DNA of 25,421 nucleotides from an uncultured Clostridium sp. (GTDB lineage Bacteria; Bacillota; Clostridia; Lachnospirales; Lachnospiraceae), in assembly GCA_900555045.1 (NCBI GenBank), contig USJW01000068.1, positions 1 to 25,421 of the forward strand, read 5' to 3'. Below, piece by piece: positions 22,766 to 25,421 of the stretch; within the stretch, counting starts at the first letter, position 1, and each line of letters opens with the position of its first letter. The notes under the pieces are model-generated. The model had not been told where the DNA came from and searched no databases. It saw only the letters and a program-made list of their open reading frames with translations. Position numbers and translations under genes: made by a program.

Positions 22766-22788
22766 GTTAATAACTGATAATTATTAAC
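22766..22788. promoter_or_regulatory. Candidate LysR recognition site (8-bp inverted repeat)
   Basis: GTTAATAA (22766-22773) and TTATTAAC (22781-22788) are perfect inverted repeats with a 7-base spacer. Their centre lies about 65 bp upstream of the predicted esterase transcript start, the usual distance of a LysR recognition site. A second imperfect element, TACCA ... TGGTA, occurs close to the lysR start (about 22900-22921). Confidence 0.5.
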
Positions 22789-22950
22789 TATACAGGATTT
22801 TCACAATATTTACGTCAAACTCTTTAATTGCATATAAATTTTAGCAATGACTTTTTTGTGGTTTTTGGCCTTCAAAGCTGGCCTAACAGGCGTTTTTGTG
22901 CTACCATAACAGTGAGTGGTACAAATTCGTAAAAAGGGGGAACTGCGGCG

Positions 22951-23847
22951 ATGCGCTTGACTCAGCTGCGATATTTTGCAGAGATCTGTGAGAATGAGGG
23001 GAATATGACCCGGGCGGCGGGGACGCTGCACGTCTCCCAGCCCGCGCTCTCTAAGGCCCTCCACGAGCTGGAGGATGAGCTGGGCGTGCTGCTGTTTAAG
23101 CGCGTCCGCCAGCGGCTGGAGCTGACCCCGGACGGGGCCTACCTTCTCGGAAGGGTGAAGGAGATTCTAAAGCAGGTGGATGAGCTCCCGGATCTCATGC
23201 GGCAGCAGCGGCAAACCCAGCTGGTTCTGGGCATCCATCCCAGCCTCTCCTACTTCATGTTTGACTTTCTGAACGACTTTTCAACCGCCTACCCCGAGAT
23301 CACGGTTCTGCTCAGCAACTCCTACGAGCGGCGCAAGCAGCTGATCGATTCCGTGACGAACGGCAAGATGGATGCCGCTGTGCTGGTATACAACACGGCC
23401 AAAAACGCCCCGGACGAGACCCACCTGCGGATCCTGACGCTCAAACAGACCCGCACCGTGTACGTGGTGGACCAGAACCACCCGCTGGCGTCGAAGGACA
23501 AAGTCAGCTTCTCGGACGTGGCAAACTACCCGCTGTACGGCCACACCACCAAGGTGGAGCAGCGTATCATGTCCCTGGGCCTCCAGGCCAAGATGATCAC
23601 CAACACCCACGACCTGCGCATGATCGCCGAGATGGTACACCAGCACATGGGCGGCGCAATCCTCCTGCGCGAGCTAGCCCAAGCCATCCCCGGCAGCGTC
23701 CTCATCGACATGGAAGAAAGCCAGTCCGCAAATATTGCTGTGGTGGCAAAGAAAGAAGTGCTGCCTGCTAAGGTTTATATGTTGGAGAGGTTTTTTGAGT
23801 ATGCGGAGAAGAATAAGAGGAAGATGATGTATTTGTTTGAGGGGTAG
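22951..23847 (+). CDS. LysR-family transcriptional regulator of the esterase locus
   Basis: A 298-residue LysR-type regulator. The winged helix-turn-helix spans about residues 1-60 (MRLTQLRYFAEICENEGNMT, RAAGTLHVSQPALSKALHEL, EDELGVLLFKR), then comes a linker helix and an effector domain of two Rossmann-like lobes from about 90 to 295. The ATG at 22951 follows AAAGGGGG by about twelve bases. It is divergent from the esterase/MFS/YfcC/esterase operon with a 311-bp spacer holding the operon promoter and a -65 inverted repeat, the standard layout for a LysR activator of the neighbouring operon. Sequence identity with the first LysR protein (5277-6209) is limited to the HTH pattern, so they are not a recent duplication. 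The ligand is unknown. Confidence 0.93.
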   Translation: MRLTQLRYFAEICENEGNMTRAAGTLHVSQPALSKALHELEDELGVLLFKRVRQRLELTPDGAYLLGRVKEILKQVDELPDLMRQQRQTQLVLGIHPSLSYFMFDFLNDFSTAYPEITVLLSNSYERRKQLIDSVTNGKMDAAVLVYNTAKNAPDETHLRILTLKQTRTVYVVDQNHPLASKDKVSFSDVANYPLYGHTTKVEQRIMSLGLQAKMITNTHDLRMIAEMVHQHMGGAILLRELAQAIPGSVLIDMEESQSANIAVVAKKEVLPAKVYMLERFFEYAEKNKRKMMYLFEG

Positions 23848-24096
23848 AAGGAAGTGAGGGGGATTGATATGCGAAAACGGACAATAATTAGGGCGGGATT
23901 TTAACATCTAGTGGGGCTATGGACAACATCTCTCAAAAGCAGATCTTTCTATAGACAATGGTAGGGCTGAAGGCTTCTCTATGAGCGTGATTGTTTTTTT
24001 GTGGGTGGGGAAATTTCCCCCAGACTGACTAAATTACCCCAGAGAAATTTCTCAGTCCTTTCTATCCAATTTTGCATTCTTTCAACTTTGGGCAAC
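23848..24096. other. Non-coding stretch with two AAATTT-centred palindromes
   Basis: No gene with a ribosome site was seen. GGGGAAATTTCCCC (24007-24020) and GAGAAATTTCTC (24042-24053) are perfect palindromes sharing the GAAATTTC core, with start points 35 bp apart. A T7 run at 23994-24000 could end the lysR transcript but lacks a clear stem. Composition shifts to AT-rich here, where the decayed region starts. Confidence 0.45.
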
Positions 24097-24143
24097 AAAA
24101 AAGAGCGGTCATGCCCTCGTAAATATGAAGAACCTGACCGCTC
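24097..24143 (-). terminator. Rho-independent terminator of the nitroreductase remnant
   Basis: On the minus strand GAGCGGTCA and TGACCGCTC form a perfect 9-bp stem around a 23-base loop, followed by T6 (24102-24097). It still marks the end of the former nitroreductase/flavodoxin unit. Confidence 0.8.
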
Positions 24144-24163
24144 CTATTTGCTTTTTCGGTTGT

Positions 24164-24241
24164 CTAAGTAAAATCCAGCGTCCCCGTCACCCTTGTGGTT
24201 ACACCGCTGGCTGAAAAACAGGCAACGAACGTATTTTTCAT
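24164..24241 (-). pseudogene. Flavodoxin N-terminal stub
   Basis: The frame MKNTFVACFSASGVTTRV is the first strand and phosphate-binding loop of a flavodoxin (typical form: MKxTLVAYFSASGxT). After it only TGTLDFT and a stop remain, so over 100 residues are missing. It sits 17 bp behind the shifted nitroreductase stop, as expected for a former two-gene redox unit. It is in the same frame as the unshifted nitroreductase reading, which fuses the two remnants. Confidence 0.72.
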
Positions 24242-24258
24242 TTTGAACTTCTCAATTT

Positions 24259-24652
24259 CTAAATATAGGTCACGGTCTCCGAACGTTCCTTTCGCTGTGT
24301 GTGCAGCGCAAGAGGCCCCGTCCCCCTCCGCCGCCAGCATCGTATGGGTCGCCACAATCGCCGCGTCCTTAGCGCCGGAATCATGCTTCCCGCTGGGATA
24401 TGTAAACACATGGTTCCTGTCAAGCACCACCACCACAGCCGTGGGCGTGCCATATCTGTAGGCAGTTACCTTGTCAATCTTCGCAAGTCCTTCCTCGGAC
24501 TGAACAACATAGCTCCGCTGCTCCTGCAGATTCTTTGCCGTAGGGGTCACTCTCCCCGCCTCCAGAATTGCATTCAGCTGTTCCGCCGGAACCGCCCGGT
24601 CATCAAATTTCTTACATGAATAGCGATTTCTGATCACATCAAAAAATCCCAT
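24259..24652 (-). pseudogene. Nitroreductase-family gene with internal deletion and frameshift
   Basis: The first ~110 residues are a good nitroreductase-family (NfnB-like, FMN-binding) N-terminus: MGFFDVIRNRYSCKKFDD, AILEAGRVTPTAKNLQEQR, then KHDSGAKDAAIVATHTMLAA. Starting near 24305 the frame no longer matches. The usual middle (about 40-50 residues, including the segment after the conserved Cys) is absent, but a shifted frame supplies a typical family end, LHTQRKERSETVTYI, and a stop at 24259-24261. So an internal deletion plus frameshift removed the core. The ATG has AAAGGAG nine bases upstream, and the gene may still be transcribed. The unshifted frame reads on into the flavodoxin stub to a stop at 24164, giving a 162-residue chimera unlikely to bind FMN. 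Confidence 0.8.
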
Positions 24653-24698
24653 TTTATGTGACTCCTTTTATTGTTGTTTGAAGTGGTGTGATTCCCGG

Positions 24699-25079
24699 CT
24701 ATCCCAGCCTCTTCCGGCTGCCTGAGCTGCCAAATTCACAGAGTCCGATCGGTGCTGCCCGGTAAAGGAACTGGATTATCTGTCTGCTCCGATCCGCCTG
24801 ACCGACTGATAAAAACGGCATCCTCCCCAGACTTACACCATAGGGTTTCATCAGTTCCTGGTGGGACAAAAACAGCTTCAGCGCAGATATCTACAATTCT
24901 TTATAGACGTCGAATTCTAGCTCATCAAACAATGCCTGGAGATCATACGCCTCCATATCATAGTACCGAAACCGATATCCATATTCCGATAACGCATGTC
25001 CGTTATCCGCATGTCTGGCTTCAAAGGCTCGTTCTATCGGAAATAAAGGCTTTTCACCATCATCCAGCTTTATTCCGTT
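24699..25079 (-). pseudogene. Unrecognised reading frame interrupted by an in-frame amber codon
   Basis: One minus-strand frame stays open for 126 codons except for a single TAG at 24891-24893. The upstream part reads GIKLDDGEKPLFPIERAFEA ... YRFRYYDMEAYDLQALFDEL and ends in KEL before the TAG. The downstream part continues ISALKLFLSHQELMKPYGVS ... QADRSRQIIQFLYRAAPIGL and ends at TAG 24699-24701. Residue composition looks protein-like in both halves. No start codon with a ribosome site begins the frame, so it is probably the broken end of a larger gene. I do not recognise the family. Confidence 0.4.
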
Positions 25080-25282
25080 TTAGAGCTGTGGTCTGCATAT
25101 TTCTTTACAATTCTTAGAATATCATCCCCATATTTTTCCGCCCTGACCGGCCCAAAACCAGAGACGGCCTGTAATTCCAGTTTAGCTGCAGGCATTTTGG
25201 CAATTAAATCTGCCCTTTGATTATTGTTAAATATATAACAGGACCTGATGTTCTCTTCTCTGCTCCTGTCTAAACGGTACGC
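25070..25282 (-). pseudogene. HRDC-domain fragment (C-terminal end of a RecQ/UvrD-type helicase-like protein)
   Basis: A 70-codon open frame ending at TAA 25070-25072 reads AYRLDRSREENIRSCYIFNN, continues through ADLIAKMPAAKLELQAVSGF and GPVRAEKYGDDILRIVKKY. This follows the HRDC fold pattern: a first helix, a PtsxxeL-type second helix, then V-x-G-[FV]-G-P and KYGDDIL. HRDC domains bind nucleic acid at the ends of RecQ-like and related helicases. Immediately upstream in frame is a TAG (25283-25285), preceded by protein-like AELSNEL, so the original reading frame was longer and was interrupted. No helicase motifs are visible in the remaining 136 bases to the window edge, where nothing else is recognised. 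Confidence 0.68.
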
Positions 25283-25421
25283 CTATAATTCATTACTCAG
25301 TTCCGCTCCATCAACAGTCGTTGTGCCCCGAGCATGCGGTTATCCCTCCCTATCTTTGATTACGAAGATTTTATACCTTTCACCTATTTCCATATTAAAT
25401 CACTCGGAATCTACCAGAAGC

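Overview
The window looks like a chromosomal segment of a fairly GC-rich Firmicute of the class Clostridia, most likely a gut Lachnospiraceae-type organism. The reasons are the strong AGGAGG-type ribosome binding sites, the SipW/TasA-type secretion genes, a class I cyclic-di-GMP riboswitch with an intrinsic terminator, a LytS/YesM-type two-component system and a tripartite tricarboxylate transporter lipoprotein. This assignment is inference from gene style; no rRNA or tRNA marker is present.

Region 1 (1-7.5 kb) is a carboxylic-acid catabolic locus. A minus-strand operon reads prpF-like isomerase, aconitase-superfamily hydratase, MmgE/PrpD-family dehydratase and a tricarboxylate-type binding lipoprotein cut by the left edge. 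A divergent LysR regulator starts from TTG. The two promoters face and overlap each other around a perfect ATTGAATTCAAT palindrome. An MFS transporter follows the regulator and ends at a bidirectional terminator.

Region 2 (7.7-13.1 kb) is the most striking part: a minus-strand operon for a TasA/camelysin-like surface fibre. In transcript order it holds a promoter, a GEMM-I c-di-GMP riboswitch (13004-12911), a rho-independent terminator (12839-12806), SipW-type peptidase 1, a TasA-like subunit, a membrane-anchored protein ending in a second TasA-like domain, SipW-type peptidase 2, and a repeat-rich surface protein that carries the same processing motif as the subunit. The reading is that c-di-GMP gates assembly of an extracellular matrix fibre with its own peptidases and anchor.

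Region 3 (13.1-15.8 kb) is a histidine kinase/response regulator pair just upstream of the fibre operon on the same strand. Region 4 (16.0-16.8 kb) is a frameshifted DUF5131 (phage Gp37/Gp68) gene.

Region 5 (16.9-23.8 kb) is a second LysR-controlled locus: esterase, MFS transporter, YfcC-type carrier and a two-domain esterase on the minus strand, with a divergent LysR gene. Both esterases lack signal peptides, so import followed by intracellular ester cleavage is the likely logic.

Region 6 (23.8-25.4 kb) is a gene graveyard: an internally deleted nitroreductase running into a flavodoxin stub, an unrecognised reading frame with an in-frame amber, and a C-terminal HRDC-domain fragment also preceded by an in-frame amber.
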